Shown: piece by piece, positions 15,626 to 24,837 of the stretch
Layout: each line of letters starts with the position of its first letter
How positions within the stretch are numbered: the stretch's first letter is position 1
Assembly (NCBI RefSeq): GCF_003626575.1
Contig: NZ_RBDY01000016.1
Span: 80,103-144,102, forward strand
Length of the DNA: 64,000 bases
Direction: 5' to 3'
From: Streptomyces radicis
GTDB taxonomy: Bacteria > Actinomycetota > Actinomycetes > Streptomycetales > Streptomycetaceae
The notes under the pieces: generated by a model
What the model saw: only the letters and a program-made list of their open reading frames with translations
Databases searched by the model: none
What the model was told of the DNA's origin: nothing
Made by a program: the position numbers and the translations under genes

Positions 15626-16303
15626 ATGCGTATCTCCGCGCACACGGTATGCACGGCGATCCGTGACGACATTGTCGCCGGTGTCCTGCCGCCGGGTGTC
15701 CGGCTCGCCGAGGAGCAGTTGGCGCAGCGGTACGGCGTCTCCCGCGTCCCGGTGCGCGAGGCGCTGCGCACGCTCGAGTCGGAGGGCTTCGTCGTCTCGC
15801 GGCGGCACGCCGGGGCCTGTGTCGCGGAGTTGGGCGACCGCGAGGCGGCCGATCTGCTCGACATCAGGGCGTTGATCGAGCCGCTCGGCGCGGCCAGGGC
15901 GGCGCAGCGGCGCACCGAGGCGCACCTGAAGGTGCTGCGCGGTCTGGTGCGCCTCGGGCGTCAGCGCGCAGGCCAGGGGCAGGAGTCGGACCTGCGGTCG
16001 CTCGGCGACTGGTTCCACGAGACGGTCGCCCAGGCCACCTGCTCGCCCGGGCTGACCTCGCTGCTGATCCAGATCCGCCGCAAGATCACCTGGCTCTACA
16101 CCGCGGAGCCCGTCTCACGCGCCGTCGTCCTGTGGCAGGAGCGGGGCGCGTTGGTGGACGCCATCGCGCGCGGCGACGCCGAACGCGCCCGCGCCCTGTC
16201 GGCGGCCCAGCTCGACCGGGCCACCCCCGCGAGGCGGCAGTTCAGGGCGGTCGCGGTGAGAAGCCCGAAACCTGCCGTAAACACAGTGCGCGGCCAGATT
16301 TAA
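15626..16303 (+). CDS. GntR-family regulator, FCD (FadR-like) type
   Basis: This 225-residue protein has a winged helix at about 5-70 (LAEEQLAQRYGVSRVPVREALRTLES) and a helical effector domain at about 78-210 of the FCD class. ATG 15626 follows GGGGGT at 8 nt spacing; TTG 15620 is a possible alternative. The 233-nt upstream gap has no gene and holds the M16 hairpin and this gene's promoter. It is convergent with the HPr gene. A role in carbon metabolism is plausible from that neighbour, but the regulated genes cannot be named. Confidence 0.85.
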   Translation: MRISAHTVCTAIRDDIVAGVLPPGVRLAEEQLAQRYGVSRVPVREALRTLESEGFVVSRRHAGACVAELGDREAADLLDIRALIEPLGAARAAQRRTEAHLKVLRGLVRLGRQRAGQGQESDLRSLGDWFHETVAQATCSPGLTSLLIQIRRKITWLYTAEPVSRAVVLWQERGALVDAIARGDAERARALSAAQLDRATPARRQFRAVAVRSPKPAVNTVRGQI

Positions 16304-16351
16304 CAGCGACCGTATACACCTGGGAATGGCCCGCCCGAATTCCGTTGCGTG

Positions 16352-16369
16352 AATGGCGCGGCCGCCATT
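16352..16369. terminator. Hairpin between convergent GntR and HPr genes
   Basis: AATGGCG and CGCCATT pair around CGGC in the 104-nt convergent gap, which holds no gene. It could serve both directions but is short, so support is modest. Confidence 0.35.
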
Positions 16370-16407
16370 TCCGTGCCCGGAATTGGCGGCCTTGTGTGCG
16401 CATGTAT

Positions 16408-16698
16408 TCACACGGTTTCCGGAAGCTCCTCAAGTCCTTCGGAAACGAGCTTCGCCAGCCGGTCGAGCGCCGCCTCGGCTGCCGCCGTGTCCTCCGCCCG
16501 AGAGGTCAGCGTGATCTCGTCGCCGCCCTCCGCGCCCAGGCTCAGCACCGCGAGCATGGAGGCGGCGTTCACCGCGGGGCCGTCCTTCCTCGCGATGGTC
16601 ACCGGGACGCCGGTCGCCATGGCGGCGCGGACGAAGATCGAGGCGGGACGGGCGTGCAGCCCTTCTGCCCAGCCGATGGAGACGCGGCGCTCGGCCAT
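16408..16698 (-). CDS. ptsH: HPr, phosphocarrier protein of the PTS
   Basis: This 96-residue HPr has the active-site His15 in EGLHARPAS and a regulatory-type Ser47 in NAASMLAVLSLG. It carries phosphate from PEP-dependent enzyme I to sugar-specific EII permeases; neither EI nor any EII gene is in this window. ATG 16698 is chosen because it places His at position 15 exactly as in the family. The gene diverges from the acetyltransferase gene. Confidence 0.93.
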   Translation of the reverse strand: MAERRVSIGWAEGLHARPASIFVRAAMATGVPVTIARKDGPAVNAASMLAVLSLGAEGGDEITLTSRAEDTAAAEAALDRLAKLVSEGLEELPETV

Positions 16699-16784
16699 GG
16701 TGGTGCCCTCCGGGGGTGAACAGGTGCGCGGATCAGCGTCCATGGCGGAAGGCGTGGAGCCTCCCGTCCGGACACGCACAACCG

Positions 16785-16790
16785 TACGCT
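16785..16790 (+). promoter_or_regulatory. -10 element TACGCT, predicted leaderless start
   Basis: TACGCT ends 6 nt before ATG 16797. The same hexamer with a near-identical GATGNC spacer precedes the OB-fold gene at 40762. Confidence 0.6.
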
Positions 16791-16796
16791 GATGTC

Positions 16797-19511
16797 ATGC
16801 GCGCGCCCGCCAAGACTCCCTACCCGGCGCACTGGGAGGCCGATGTGGTGCTGCGCGACGGCGGCACCGCCCACATCAGACCCATCACCCCCGACGACGC
16901 CGACCGGCTGGTCAGCTTCTACGAGCGCGTCTCCGACGAGTCCAAGTACTACCGCTTCTTCGCGCCCTACCCGCGCCTCTCCGACCGCGACGTCCACCGC
17001 TTCACCCACCACGACTACGTCGACCGCGTCGGCCTCGCCGCCACCGTGGGCGACGACTTCCTGGCCACCGTCCGCTACGACCGGGTGGACGAACGGGGCG
17101 CCGCGGCCTCGCCGCCCGCCGACCGGGCGGAGGTCGCGTTCCTCGTCGAGGACGCCCACCAGGGCCGCGGCCTGGCCTCGGCGCTGCTCGAACACATCGC
17201 CGCGGTCGCCGGGGAGCGCGGCATCCGCCGCTTCGAGGCCGAGGTGCTGCCCGCCAACTCCGCGATGATCAAGGTCTTCACCGACGCCGGATACGCCCAG
17301 CGCCGCAGCTTCGCCGACGGCGCCGTCCACCTCACCCTCGACCTCGAGCCGACCGCCGAGTCCCTCGCCGTCATGCGCGCCAGGGAGCAGCGCGCCGAGG
17401 CCAGGTCGGTGCAGCGGCTGCTCGCCCCGCGCAGCGTCGCCGTCGTCGGGGTGAGCCGGGGCGCGGGAGGCGCGGGCCTGAGCGTGCTCGCGGGGCTGCG
17501 CGCGGGCGGGTTCACGGGGAGCCTGTACGCGGTCAACGCCGCCCTCACGCCCGGGCTGACCGAGCTTGGCGGCGTTCCGGCGTTCCGCTCCGTGGGCGCC
17601 ATCGGCGCGCCCGTCGACCTGGCCGTGCTCGCCGTGCCCGCCGCCCAGGTGGCCGACGTGGTCGTCGACTGCGGCGAGCACGGGACGCAGGGCCTCGTGG
17701 TCCTCGCCGCGGGGCACTCGCGCGACGAGCAGCGCGAACTCGTGGCCCGCGCACGGTCGTACGGGATGCGGATCATCGGCCCCGACGCGTTCGGCGTGAT
17801 CAACACCGACCCCGCCGTGCGCCTCAACGCCAGCCCCGCGCCCCGGCTGCCGAGGGCCGGGCGGATCGGGCTGTTCACGCAGTCCGCCGCGATCGGCATC
17901 GCCGTCCTCGACGAGCTGGAACGCCGCGGCGCCGGGCTCTCCACGTTCCTCTCCGCCGGGAACCGCGCCGACCTGTCGGGCAACGACGCCCTCCAGTACT
18001 GGTACGAGGACCGGGACACCGATGTGGCCCTGATGTACCTCGAATCGGTCGGCAACCCCCGCAAGTTCACCCGCGTCGCCCGGCGCAGCGCCGCCGCGGG
18101 CAAGCCGGTCGTGGTGGTCCGCGGCGGTCGGCACAGCGGCGGGCTGCCGCCGCACGGCCACGCCGTCCCCGTGGGCAACGCCCCCGAGCCCACCGTCTCC
18201 GCGCTGCTCAGCCAGGCCGGGGTGATCGAGACCGACACCGCCGTCGAGCTGATCGACACAGGGCTGCTCCTGGCCCACCAGCCGCTGCCCCGAGGGCCCA
18301 GGGTCGCCGTGGTCGGCGGCGCCGAGGCGCTGGCCCTCGTCGCGTACGACGCCTGCCGCGCCCAGGGCCTCGACCCCCTGCCGCCCTCGCGCCCCGACGA
18401 CCTCGGGCCCGCGCTCGAGGCCGCGCTCGCCGACCCCGGCACCGACGCGGTCGTCGTCACCGCGGTGCCCAGCGTGGGCGACGAGGCGGGCGGCCGGGGC
18501 GAGGGGGAGGGCGAGGGGGAGGTGGTGACGGCCGTGGCCGACGCCGTCAGGCGGGCCGCGGGCGGCGGCAAGCCGGTCGTCGTCGCGCACCTGGCCCTCG
18601 ACGGCCTGGCCGACGCGCTCAGCGCGCGGGGCGTGCCCGCCTATCCCTCGGCGGAACGCGCCGTCCGCGCGCTGGCGCACGCCGTCCGGCACGCCGCCTG
18701 GCGGGCGGACGCGGCCGAGCCGGGGCGCGTGCCCGCGTACGACGACATCGACGAGTCGGCCGCCGCCCGCCTGCTCGCCGACGCCACCCGTGCCAGGGCC
18801 GACGGGGCGGCACCGCCCGCCGCCCTCGACGCCGATCGCACGCGAGAGCTCCTCGCCGCCTACGGCATCGCCGTGCCCCCGACGCTGCCCGCCCCCGACC
18901 CGGAGGCCGCGGTCGAGGCGGCGAGGCGGCTCGGCTACCCGGTCGCCCTCAAGCCCACCGCCGGTCACCTACGCCACCGCGCGGACCTCGGCGGCGTCCG
19001 CCTCGGCCTGGCCACCGAGGGCGAACTCCGCAGGGCGCACGCCGAGCTGACGCGCCACCCGGGCGCGCGGGGCGCCCCCGGCGCACTCCGGCTTGTGGTG
19101 CAGGCGATGGTGCCCCGGGGCGTGGACACCGTGGCGCGCGCGACCGTGGATCCCGCCGTGGGCGCGCTGCTGTCGTTCGGCCTGGCGGGGGCGCCGTCCG
19201 AGCTGCTCGGCGACATGGGCCACCGCCTGCTGCCCGTCACCGACCGGGACGCCGCCGAGCTGGTGCGTTCCATCGCCGCGGCCCCCATGCTGTTCGGCTG
19301 GCGCGGCGCCGAGCCGGTCGACACCGCGGCCCTCGAGGAGCTGCTGCTGCGCCTCGGCCGCCTCGTCGACGACCACCCCGAGATCGCCGAAGTCACCCTG
19401 GAGCCCGTCGTCGTGGCCCCCCGCGGCGCCACCGCGCTGGCCGCGGCCGTGCGCGTCGCGCCCCCGCCACCGCGTACCGACCTGGGCCCGCGCCGGCTGC
19501 CCGCCTACTGA
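16797..19511 (+). CDS. GNAT acetyltransferase fused to NDP-forming acyl-CoA synthetase (Pat-like protein acetyltransferase)
   Basis: This 904-residue fusion has an N-terminal GNAT domain (about 15-185, acetyl-CoA loop near RGLASALLEHI at 121), then a CoA-binding Rossmann domain from about 205 (APRSVAVVGVSRGAGG). Succinyl-CoA-ligase-like domains lie at about 350-640 and an ATP-grasp domain at about 675-900. This is the architecture of Pat-type protein lysine acetyltransferases, which acetylate and switch off enzymes such as acetyl-CoA synthetase. GNAT-first order is the actinobacterial form; enterobacterial Pat carries GNAT at the C-terminus. ATG 16797 is chosen because a -10 hexamer lies 6 nt upstream. 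It diverges from ptsH, leaving a short shared promoter region. Confidence 0.88.
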   Translation: MRAPAKTPYPAHWEADVVLRDGGTAHIRPITPDDADRLVSFYERVSDESKYYRFFAPYPRLSDRDVHRFTHHDYVDRVGLAATVGDDFLATVRYDRVDERGAAASPPADRAEVAFLVEDAHQGRGLASALLEHIAAVAGERGIRRFEAEVLPANSAMIKVFTDAGYAQRRSFADGAVHLTLDLEPTAESLAVMRAREQRAEARSVQRLLAPRSVAVVGVSRGAGGAGLSVLAGLRAGGFTGSLYAVNAALTPGLTELGGVPAFRSVGAIGAPVDLAVLAVPAAQVADVVVDCGEHGTQGLVVLAAGHSRDEQRELVARARSYGMRIIGPDAFGVINTDPAVRLNASPAPRLPRAGRIGLFTQSAAIGIAVLDELERRGAGLSTFLSAGNRADLSGNDALQYWYEDRDTDVALMYLESVGNPRKFTRVARRSAAAGKPVVVVRGGRHSGGLPPHGHAVPVGNAPEPTVSALLSQAGVIETDTAVELIDTGLLLAHQPLPRGPRVAVVGGAEALALVAYDACRAQGLDPLPPSRPDDLGPALEAALADPGTDAVVVTAVPSVGDEAGGRGEGEGEGEVVTAVADAVRRAAGGGKPVVVAHLALDGLADALSARGVPAYPSAERAVRALAHAVRHAAWRADAAEPGRVPAYDDIDESAAARLLADATRARADGAAPPAALDADRTRELLAAYGIAVPPTLPAPDPEAAVEAARRLGYPVALKPTAGHLRHRADLGGVRLGLATEGELRRAHAELTRHPGARGAPGALRLVVQAMVPRGVDTVARATVDPAVGALLSFGLAGAPSELLGDMGHRLLPVTDRDAAELVRSIAAAPMLFGWRGAEPVDTAALEELLLRLGRLVDDHPEIAEVTLEPVVVAPRGATALAAAVRVAPPPPRTDLGPRRLPAY

Positions 19512-19546
19512 CGTCGAGCGGCCCTTCCCGGAACGGTGCCGCCCCG

Positions 19547-19552
19547 TAGGAT
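19547..19552 (+). promoter_or_regulatory. -10 element TAGGAT, predicted leaderless start
   Basis: TAGGAT ends 7 nt before ATG 19560 of the DUF5998 gene; no ribosome-binding site is visible. Confidence 0.55.
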
Positions 19553-19559
19553 GGGCGGC

Positions 19560-20147
19560 ATGGCGAAGACCGGTACGACGTCCCAGGGGCTGCGGGAGGC
19601 GATCGAGCGCAGCGGGTACTACCCGGCGCTGGTCGCCGAGGCGGTGGAGGCCGCCGTGGGACGGGAGCCCGTCGTCTCCTTCCTGGTCCACCAGGAGACG
19701 ACGTTCGACAGCAACGAAGTGCGCCGGCACGCCACCGTCCTCGTGCTGACGGGCACCCGCTTCATCGTCAGCCACACCGACGAGCAGTCGGCGGACAGCT
19801 CAGCGCCCGCGCCGTACGCCACCACCTCCACCGAGTCCGTCAAGCTCTCGCGGATCGCCTCCGTGGTGATCAGCCGCGTCGTGTCCGACCCCCAGTCGTA
19901 CGCCCCCGGCACGCTCCCCAGGGAGGTCGTGCTCACCATCGGCTGGGGCGCCGTCTCACGCATCGACATGGAGCCCGCGAGCTGCGGCGACCCCAACTGC
20001 GAGGCGGACCACGGCTACACCGGCTCGACCACGGCCGACGACCTGTCGCTGCGCATCAGCGAGGCGGGCGACGGCCCCGAGACGGTCCGTCAGACCCTCG
20101 AGTTCGCGCAGGCGCTCTCCGAGGCGACGGCGGTGGCCGGCAGGTGA
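19560..20147 (+). CDS. DUF5998-family protein
   Basis: This 195-residue soluble protein resembles the conserved actinobacterial DUF5998 family. It has a helical start (LREAIERSGYYPALVAEAVEAAV) and a beta-rich middle resembling a PH-like or lipid-handling fold. A CGDPNC motif (about 140-145) before a short DHGYTG segment could bind metal. The function is not known. The stop overlaps the next GTG by 4 nt, so it is translated together with the phosphatase-like enzyme. Confidence 0.72.
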   Translation: MAKTGTTSQGLREAIERSGYYPALVAEAVEAAVGREPVVSFLVHQETTFDSNEVRRHATVLVLTGTRFIVSHTDEQSADSSAPAPYATTSTESVKLSRIASVVISRVVSDPQSYAPGTLPREVVLTIGWGAVSRIDMEPASCGDPNCEADHGYTGSTTADDLSLRISEAGDGPETVRQTLEFAQALSEATAVAGR

Positions 20148-21367
20148 CGTTCCCCCCGCAGGGGAGTTCGGGGTTCTCCCCGTCCCAGGCCCACGACCCC
20201 GCGCCGCTCGATCCGCGCGAGGCGCCCGCGCCGAGGTACGGGTCGGGATCGCTCGCCGACGTCCTCCCGGCGGTGGCCGCGGGGCTCGGCGTCCCCGGTC
20301 TGAGCTCAGGTCTCGCGCTGCCGCCCGCCGATCGCGTCTGCGTCTTCCTCGTCGACGGCCTCGGCTGGGAGTCGCTGCGCGCCCACCCCGAGGCGGCACC
20401 GTTCCTCACCTCCCTGCTGCCCACGTCGCGCGCCGGGGCCGGTGAGCCGATCACGTGCGGCTTCCCCGCGACCACCGCGACCTCCCTGGCCTCCGTCGGC
20501 ACCGGCCTCCCCCCGCACGCCCACGGCCTGGTCGGCTACGCCGCGCTCGACCCCGGCACGGGCCGCCTGATGAACCAGCTCCGCTGGGACCCCTGGACCG
20601 AGCCGAGGCGCTGGCAGCCGCACCCCACGGTCTTCGAGCTCGCCCACGCCGCGGGCGTCGCCACCGCGCAGGTCTCCGCGCCGCACTTCGCCAGGACCCC
20701 GCTCACCCAGGTCGCGCTCTCCGGCGGCACGTTCGTCGGCCGCCTCGACGCGCAGGAGCGCATGGACGTCGCCGCGCGCCGGCTCGCGGCCGCCGACCGG
20801 GCGCTGGTCTACACGTACTACTCCGAGGTGGACGGCACCGGCCACCGCACCGGCACCGGCTCCCCCGCCTGGCTCGCCGAGCTGCGCCACGTCGACCGCC
20901 TTGCCCAGCGCCTCGCGGAGCAGCTGCCGCCGCGCTCCGCCCTGTACATCACCGCCGACCACGGCATGGTGAACATCCCGGAGACCCCCGAGGCGCGGTT
21001 CGACTTCGACGAGGACTGGGAGCTGCGCGCCGGAGTGGCCCTCCTCGGCGGCGAGGGCCGCGCCCGCCACGTCTACGCGGTGCCCGGCGCCGCGGCCGAC
21101 GTGCACGCCGTCTGGAGCGAGGTGCTCGCGGGCCAGGCGTTCGTGGTCACCCGCGACGAGGCCGTCGCCCTCGGCTGGTTCGGCCCGCCGGGCACCGCGC
21201 TCGAGGACCGCGTCCGCGACCGCGTCGGCGACGTCGTGGTGGCGATGACCGGCGTGGCCAGCGTGATCGCCAGCGTCAACGAGCCCAAGGAGTCGGCCCT
21301 CATCGGCATGCACGGATCCGTCACCCCCGCCGAGCAGCTTGTCCCGCTCCTCGAAGTACGCACCTGA
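20144..21367 (+). CDS. Alkaline-phosphatase superfamily phosphodiesterase/nucleotide pyrophosphatase
   Basis: This 407-residue two-metal hydrolase has the first metal site in CVFLVDGLGWESL (about 64-76) and the Thr nucleophile in FPATTATSLASVGTG (about 107-121). Distal metal ligands lie in YYSEVDGTGHRTG (about 225-237) and ITADHGMVNIPE (about 268-279). No signal peptide is evident despite the proline-rich start, so it is probably cytoplasmic. The substrate, a phosphodiester or nucleotide, is not defined by sequence. GTG 20144 overlaps the DUF5998 stop. Confidence 0.85.
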   Translation: MTFPPQGSSGFSPSQAHDPAPLDPREAPAPRYGSGSLADVLPAVAAGLGVPGLSSGLALPPADRVCVFLVDGLGWESLRAHPEAAPFLTSLLPTSRAGAGEPITCGFPATTATSLASVGTGLPPHAHGLVGYAALDPGTGRLMNQLRWDPWTEPRRWQPHPTVFELAHAAGVATAQVSAPHFARTPLTQVALSGGTFVGRLDAQERMDVAARRLAAADRALVYTYYSEVDGTGHRTGTGSPAWLAELRHVDRLAQRLAEQLPPRSALYITADHGMVNIPETPEARFDFDEDWELRAGVALLGGEGRARHVYAVPGAAADVHAVWSEVLAGQAFVVTRDEAVALGWFGPPGTALEDRVRDRVGDVVVAMTGVASVIASVNEPKESALIGMHGSVTPAEQLVPLLEVRT

Positions 21368-21383
21368 CCGGAGCTGATCGACA

Positions 21384-22058
21384 GTGGCCGAACTCGCCTT
21401 CTTCTCCGGCACGATGGACTGCGGCAAGAGCACGCTCGCCCTCCAGATGCGACACAACCGCTCCGCCCGCGGCCTGATCGGACTGATCTTCACCAGGAAC
21501 GACCGGGCCGGCGCCGGCCTGCTCTCCTCCCGCCTCGGCCTGGTGACCGACGCCATCGAGGCCGACGAGTTCTTCGACTTCCACGCCCACGTCGTCAAGT
21601 ACCTGACGTCGGGCGGACGCGTCGACTACGTCATCGCGGACGAGGCGCAGTTCCTCTCGCCAGGCCAGGTGGACCAGCTCGCCCGGGTCGTCGACGACCT
21701 CGGCATCGACGTCATCGCGTTCGGGATCACCACCGACTTCAGGACCCGCCTCTTCCCCGGCTCCCAGCGGCTGATCGAGCTGGCGGACCGCGTCGAGGTG
21801 CTCCAGGTCGAGGCGTTGTGCTGGTGCGGCGCCAAGGCCACGCACAACGCCCGCACCGTCGGCGGGCGGATGGTCGTCGAGGGCGCGCAGGTCGTGGTGG
21901 GCGACGTGAGCCAGGGCGGCACGGGCGGTGAGGCCGCGGAGATCGGGTACGAGGTGCTGTGCCGTCGGCACCACCGGCGCCGCCTCACGGCCGCGGCGGC
22001 GGGCGCGGGCCCGCTCTCCCAGGACGTGCTCCCCACCGACCCGGTGCCGGGCCGCTGA
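21384..22058 (+). CDS. tdk: Thymidine kinase
   Basis: This 224-residue type II thymidine kinase has P-loop SGTMDCGKST (about 8-17), the DEAQFL motif (about 88-93), and a zinc-binding lasso with CWCG (about 149-152) and a distal Cys/His cluster (CRRHH, about 192-196). It phosphorylates thymidine in the salvage pathway. The GTG lies 16 nt after the phosphatase stop with GGAGCTG upstream, so it is probably co-transcribed with it. Confidence 0.92.
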   Translation: MAELAFFSGTMDCGKSTLALQMRHNRSARGLIGLIFTRNDRAGAGLLSSRLGLVTDAIEADEFFDFHAHVVKYLTSGGRVDYVIADEAQFLSPGQVDQLARVVDDLGIDVIAFGITTDFRTRLFPGSQRLIELADRVEVLQVEALCWCGAKATHNARTVGGRMVVEGAQVVVGDVSQGGTGGEAAEIGYEVLCRRHHRRRLTAAAAGAGPLSQDVLPTDPVPGR

Positions 22059-22090
22059 CCGGCCCTCAGGGGCCGGGAGCCGGTCAGCGG
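22052..22090. terminator. Strong bidirectional hairpin after tdk
   Basis: CCGCTGACCGGC (22052-22063) pairs perfectly with GCCGGTCAGCGG (22079-22090), and the 5' arm contains the tdk stop codon. It lies between convergent tdk and the VOC gene and probably ends both transcripts. Confidence 0.65.
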
Positions 22091-22109
22091 CGTCGTGCGG
22101 TGGCGCCGT

Positions 22110-22898
22110 TCAGCCGCGCTTGGCCTCGCGGATGACCGCGAACGGCGCGCCCTCGGGGTCGGTCACCTGCGCCCACTGCCCGAACGGCGAGACCTGGGGC
22201 CCGGTCAGCTGGCGCCCGCCGAGCCGCTTGACCTCCTCGACCGCCTCCTCCACGTCGGGCACCGAGAAGTACGTCAGCCAGTGCGCGCCACGGTCGTGCG
22301 GCACCGCCTCGGCCACCCCGCGGATGCTGGCGATCGGGCGCTCACCGAGCCGCAGCGTCAGATAGTCGCTCTCCGGCGGCAACGCCTTCTCCGGCGCCGC
22401 CTCGTAGCCGAAGACCGTCGAGTAGAACGTGCTCACGGCCCGCGTCTCGAACGTGATCAGCTCGTTCCACACGGGAGCCCCGGCGGCCCCGGGGAACGGC
22501 CCCGAGCGCCGCTTCGGCCCGCCCTGCCACAGCCCGAACGCCGCGCCCCCCGGGTCGGCCGCGATCGCCAGCCGCCCCACCTGCTCCGCGTCGAGCGGCC
22601 CCACGGCGACCGTGCCGCCGCTCTCGCGGATCGTCGCCGCGGTCGCGTCGGCGTCCCGCGTCGCGATGTACGGCAGCCACGCGACCACGCGCCGCGCGCC
22701 CTCCGTGATCTCCCCGAGCCCCGCCACCGGGTGACCGTCCCGCAGCGCGCGCACATACGCCCCGAGCTGCTTCGGCCCCTCGTCGAACTCCCAGCCGAAC
22801 AGCCCGTGGTAGAACTCCTGGCTCGCCGCCAGGTCATGCACCATCAGACTCACCCACCGATGCGTCCCGGAGATCGGCGGACTCGCTGCTTCGGTCAT
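22110..22898 (-). CDS. Two-domain VOC (glyoxalase/bleomycin-resistance fold) protein
   Basis: This 262-residue protein holds two VOC modules (about 12-120 and 140-260), each opening like WVSLMVHDLAASQEFYHGLF or WNELITFETRAVSTFYSTVF. The second ends in VTDPEGAPFAVIRE. Such proteins bind a divalent metal for dioxygenase, lyase or binding roles; the substrate is unknown. The frame stays open far upstream, but ATG 22898 is chosen because a purine-rich ribosome-binding stretch precedes it and the family N-terminus begins there. ATG 22925 is an alternative. Confidence 0.85.
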   Translation of the reverse strand: MTEAASPPISGTHRWVSLMVHDLAASQEFYHGLFGWEFDEGPKQLGAYVRALRDGHPVAGLGEITEGARRVVAWLPYIATRDADATAATIRESGGTVAVGPLDAEQVGRLAIAADPGGAAFGLWQGGPKRRSGPFPGAAGAPVWNELITFETRAVSTFYSTVFGYEAAPEKALPPESDYLTLRLGERPIASIRGVAEAVPHDRGAHWLTYFSVPDVEEAVEEVKRLGGRQLTGPQVSPFGQWAQVTDPEGAPFAVIREAKRG

Positions 22899-22985
22899 TC
22901 TGTCTCTTCTCTCCTCGGGGTCCATCACGCCACTGCCGTTGCTCGCCCTCACGAGTCTCCCCCTCCCGACGGGGAGAATGGGCCC

Positions 22986-23828
22986 ATGACTGCAATGATC
23001 CCGGCACCCGAACTCGCCGCGGCACTCGGCCCCGGCACGCCCCCGTCCGAGCGCCCCGCACTGCTCGACGTGCGCTGGCGGCTCGGGGGCCCACCGGGGC
23101 GTGGTGAGTACGCCGACGGACACCTGCCGGGCGCCGTCTACGTGGACCTGGACACCGAGCTGGCCGCCCCGCCGGGACCGGCGGGGCGCCATCCGCTGCC
23201 CGATCCCGAGATCTTCGGCGCCGCGATGCGCCGCGCCGGGGTCTCCCACGGGCGTCCCGTGGTGGTCTACGACGGCGGCGGCCAGGGCTGGGCCGCGGCG
23301 CGGGCCTGGTGGCTGCTGCGCTGGGCGGGGCACCCCAGGGTGCGCGTCCTCGACGGTGGACTCCCGGCGTGGCAGGGCGCGTTGACCACCGACGTGCCCG
23401 AGCTCCCCGAGGGCGACTTCGTGCCCGCGCCCGGCGCGCTCCCGGTGCTTGACGCCGCGGGGGCGGCGCGGCTGGCCAGGGAGGGCGTGCTGCTCGACGC
23501 CAGGGCGGGGGAGCGCTACCGGGGCGAGGTGGAGCCCATCGACCCCGTCGGCGGGCACATCCCCGGCGCGCTGTCCGCGCCCACCACGGAGAACGTCACC
23601 GCCGAGGGCCGCATGCGCCCGCCCGCCGAGCTGGCGGCGCGGCACGCCGAGTGGGGCGCCGTCCCGGGCGCGCGGGTCGGCGTCTACTGCGGCTCGGGCG
23701 TCTCCGCCGCCCACGCGGTGCTGGCCCTGGGGGAGGCGGGCATCGACGCGGAGCTGTACCCGGGGTCGTGGAGTGAGTGGACCGCCGACCCCGGGCGCCC
23801 CGTCGCCACGGGCACGGAGCCTGGCTGA
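22986..23828 (+). CDS. Rhodanese-type sulfurtransferase (3-mercaptopyruvate or thiosulfate)
   Basis: This 280-residue protein has two rhodanese domains. The N-terminal one (about 1-135) lacks a catalytic Cys. The C-terminal one has the active loop CGSGVS (VYCGSGVSAAH, about 236-246), which is closer to mercaptopyruvate sulfurtransferases (CG[ST]GVT) than to thiosulfate enzymes (CRKGVT). It moves sulfane sulfur to thiols or cyanide. GAGAAT 6 nt before the ATG suggests a leaderless message. It converges on sepH with a 4-nt gap. Confidence 0.88.
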   Translation: MTAMIPAPELAAALGPGTPPSERPALLDVRWRLGGPPGRGEYADGHLPGAVYVDLDTELAAPPGPAGRHPLPDPEIFGAAMRRAGVSHGRPVVVYDGGGQGWAAARAWWLLRWAGHPRVRVLDGGLPAWQGALTTDVPELPEGDFVPAPGALPVLDAAGAARLAREGVLLDARAGERYRGEVEPIDPVGGHIPGALSAPTTENVTAEGRMRPPAELAARHAEWGAVPGARVGVYCGSGVSAAHAVLALGEAGIDAELYPGSWSEWTADPGRPVATGTEPG

Positions 23829-23832
23829 CCCG

Positions 23833-24837
23833 TCACTCCTTCTTCTTGCGCCGGGTGCCGAAGACGATCTCGTCCCAACTCGGCACCGCGGCGCGGCGGC
23901 CAGGGCGGACGCCATCCGCCTCGGCCTGCCGGTCGGTGCTGCCGGTCAGCCGGTCGCGGTGGCCCCCGACCGAGCGCGGCATGAGCACGTCCGCATAGGT
24001 CGAGCCGGCCGAGGCCGCGGGCGCCGGTCCGCCGCGCGCCGGCGGCTCCTCGCCCTCGGGCTCGTCGCCCGCGGCCATCGCCGCGGGCTGCGGGCCCTGC
24101 TGCTCGGGCACCACGAGGTCGCCCCTGAAGCTGGGCACCGCCTCGAGCAGGCTGGTGAGCGAGTCCGCGTCGTTCTCGGGGGAGGAGCGCGGCGCCACGG
24201 GGCGCTCGCCCTCGCGCGGCAGCCTGGCGATCCTGGGCACGAACGGGGTGCTCGGCTCCGGGGTGTCGTCCGTCTCGCCGAGCAGCGAACGCGCCTCGTC
24301 GTCCACGGCCTGCACCAGGCGGCGTGGCGGGTCGTACGTCCAGCTCGCGGAGTGCGTCTCCCCGGCGACCCGGTAGACGAGCAGCACCTCCCACGTGCCG
24401 TCGTCCCGCCGCCAGGAGTCCCAGCGCACCGCGTCCTTGTCCGCGCCGCGCAGCAGCAGCCGCTCGGCCACCGCGTCGCCGAGCTGCGGCCCCGCCGTCT
24501 CGCCGGGGCGGCGCACCGGCGTCTTGCGCGCGCGCTCGGCCATGAACGCCCGCTCGGCCAGCACCGGTCCCTCGAAGCGCCGCACCCGGTCCACGGGGAT
24601 CCCCGCGAACTGGGCGACCTCCTCGGCGGTCGCGCCTGCTCGTATGCGCGCCTGGATGTCGCGCGGGCGCAGGTGGTTCTCCACCTCGATCTCGATCTGG
24701 CCCAGACGCGCCCTGTCGTTCCGCACGGCGGCGCGCAGCCGCTCGTCGATGGGCAGGGTGTACTCCGTGTTGTCGGCAGCCTTGAGCACCAGGCGTGTGC
24801 CGTCATTGCTCACGGCCACGACACGCAGTTCGGGCAC
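23833..24837 (-). CDS. sepH: SepH, FtsZ-assembly cell division protein
   Basis: This 334-residue DUF3071 protein has a conserved N-terminal region (about 1-165: VVAVSNDGTRLVLKAADNTE, then IRAGATAEEVAQFAGIPVDRVRRFEGPV, a helix-turn-helix-like element). A Pro/Glu-rich disordered middle follows, then the C-terminal PSWDEIVFGTRRKKKE tail. This is the layout of actinobacterial SepH, which binds FtsZ and promotes ring assembly at septa. It diverges from ferrochelatase across a 526-nt spacer. Confidence 0.9.
   Translation of the reverse strand: MPELRVVAVSNDGTRLVLKAADNTEYTLPIDERLRAAVRNDRARLGQIEIEVENHLRPRDIQARIRAGATAEEVAQFAGIPVDRVRRFEGPVLAERAFMAERARKTPVRRPGETAGPQLGDAVAERLLLRGADKDAVRWDSWRRDDGTWEVLLVYRVAGETHSASWTYDPPRRLVQAVDDEARSLLGETDDTPEPSTPFVPRIARLPREGERPVAPRSSPENDADSLTSLLEAVPSFRGDLVVPEQQGPQPAAMAAGDEPEGEEPPARGGPAPAASAGSTYADVLMPRSVGGHRDRLTGSTDRQAEADGVRPGRRAAVPSWDEIVFGTRRKKKE

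Noticed and set aside
22899..23915. Long reverse-strand extension of the VOC protein frame
   Set aside because: It runs antisense through the sulfurtransferase gene and has no family similarity; the VOC fold starts at 22898.
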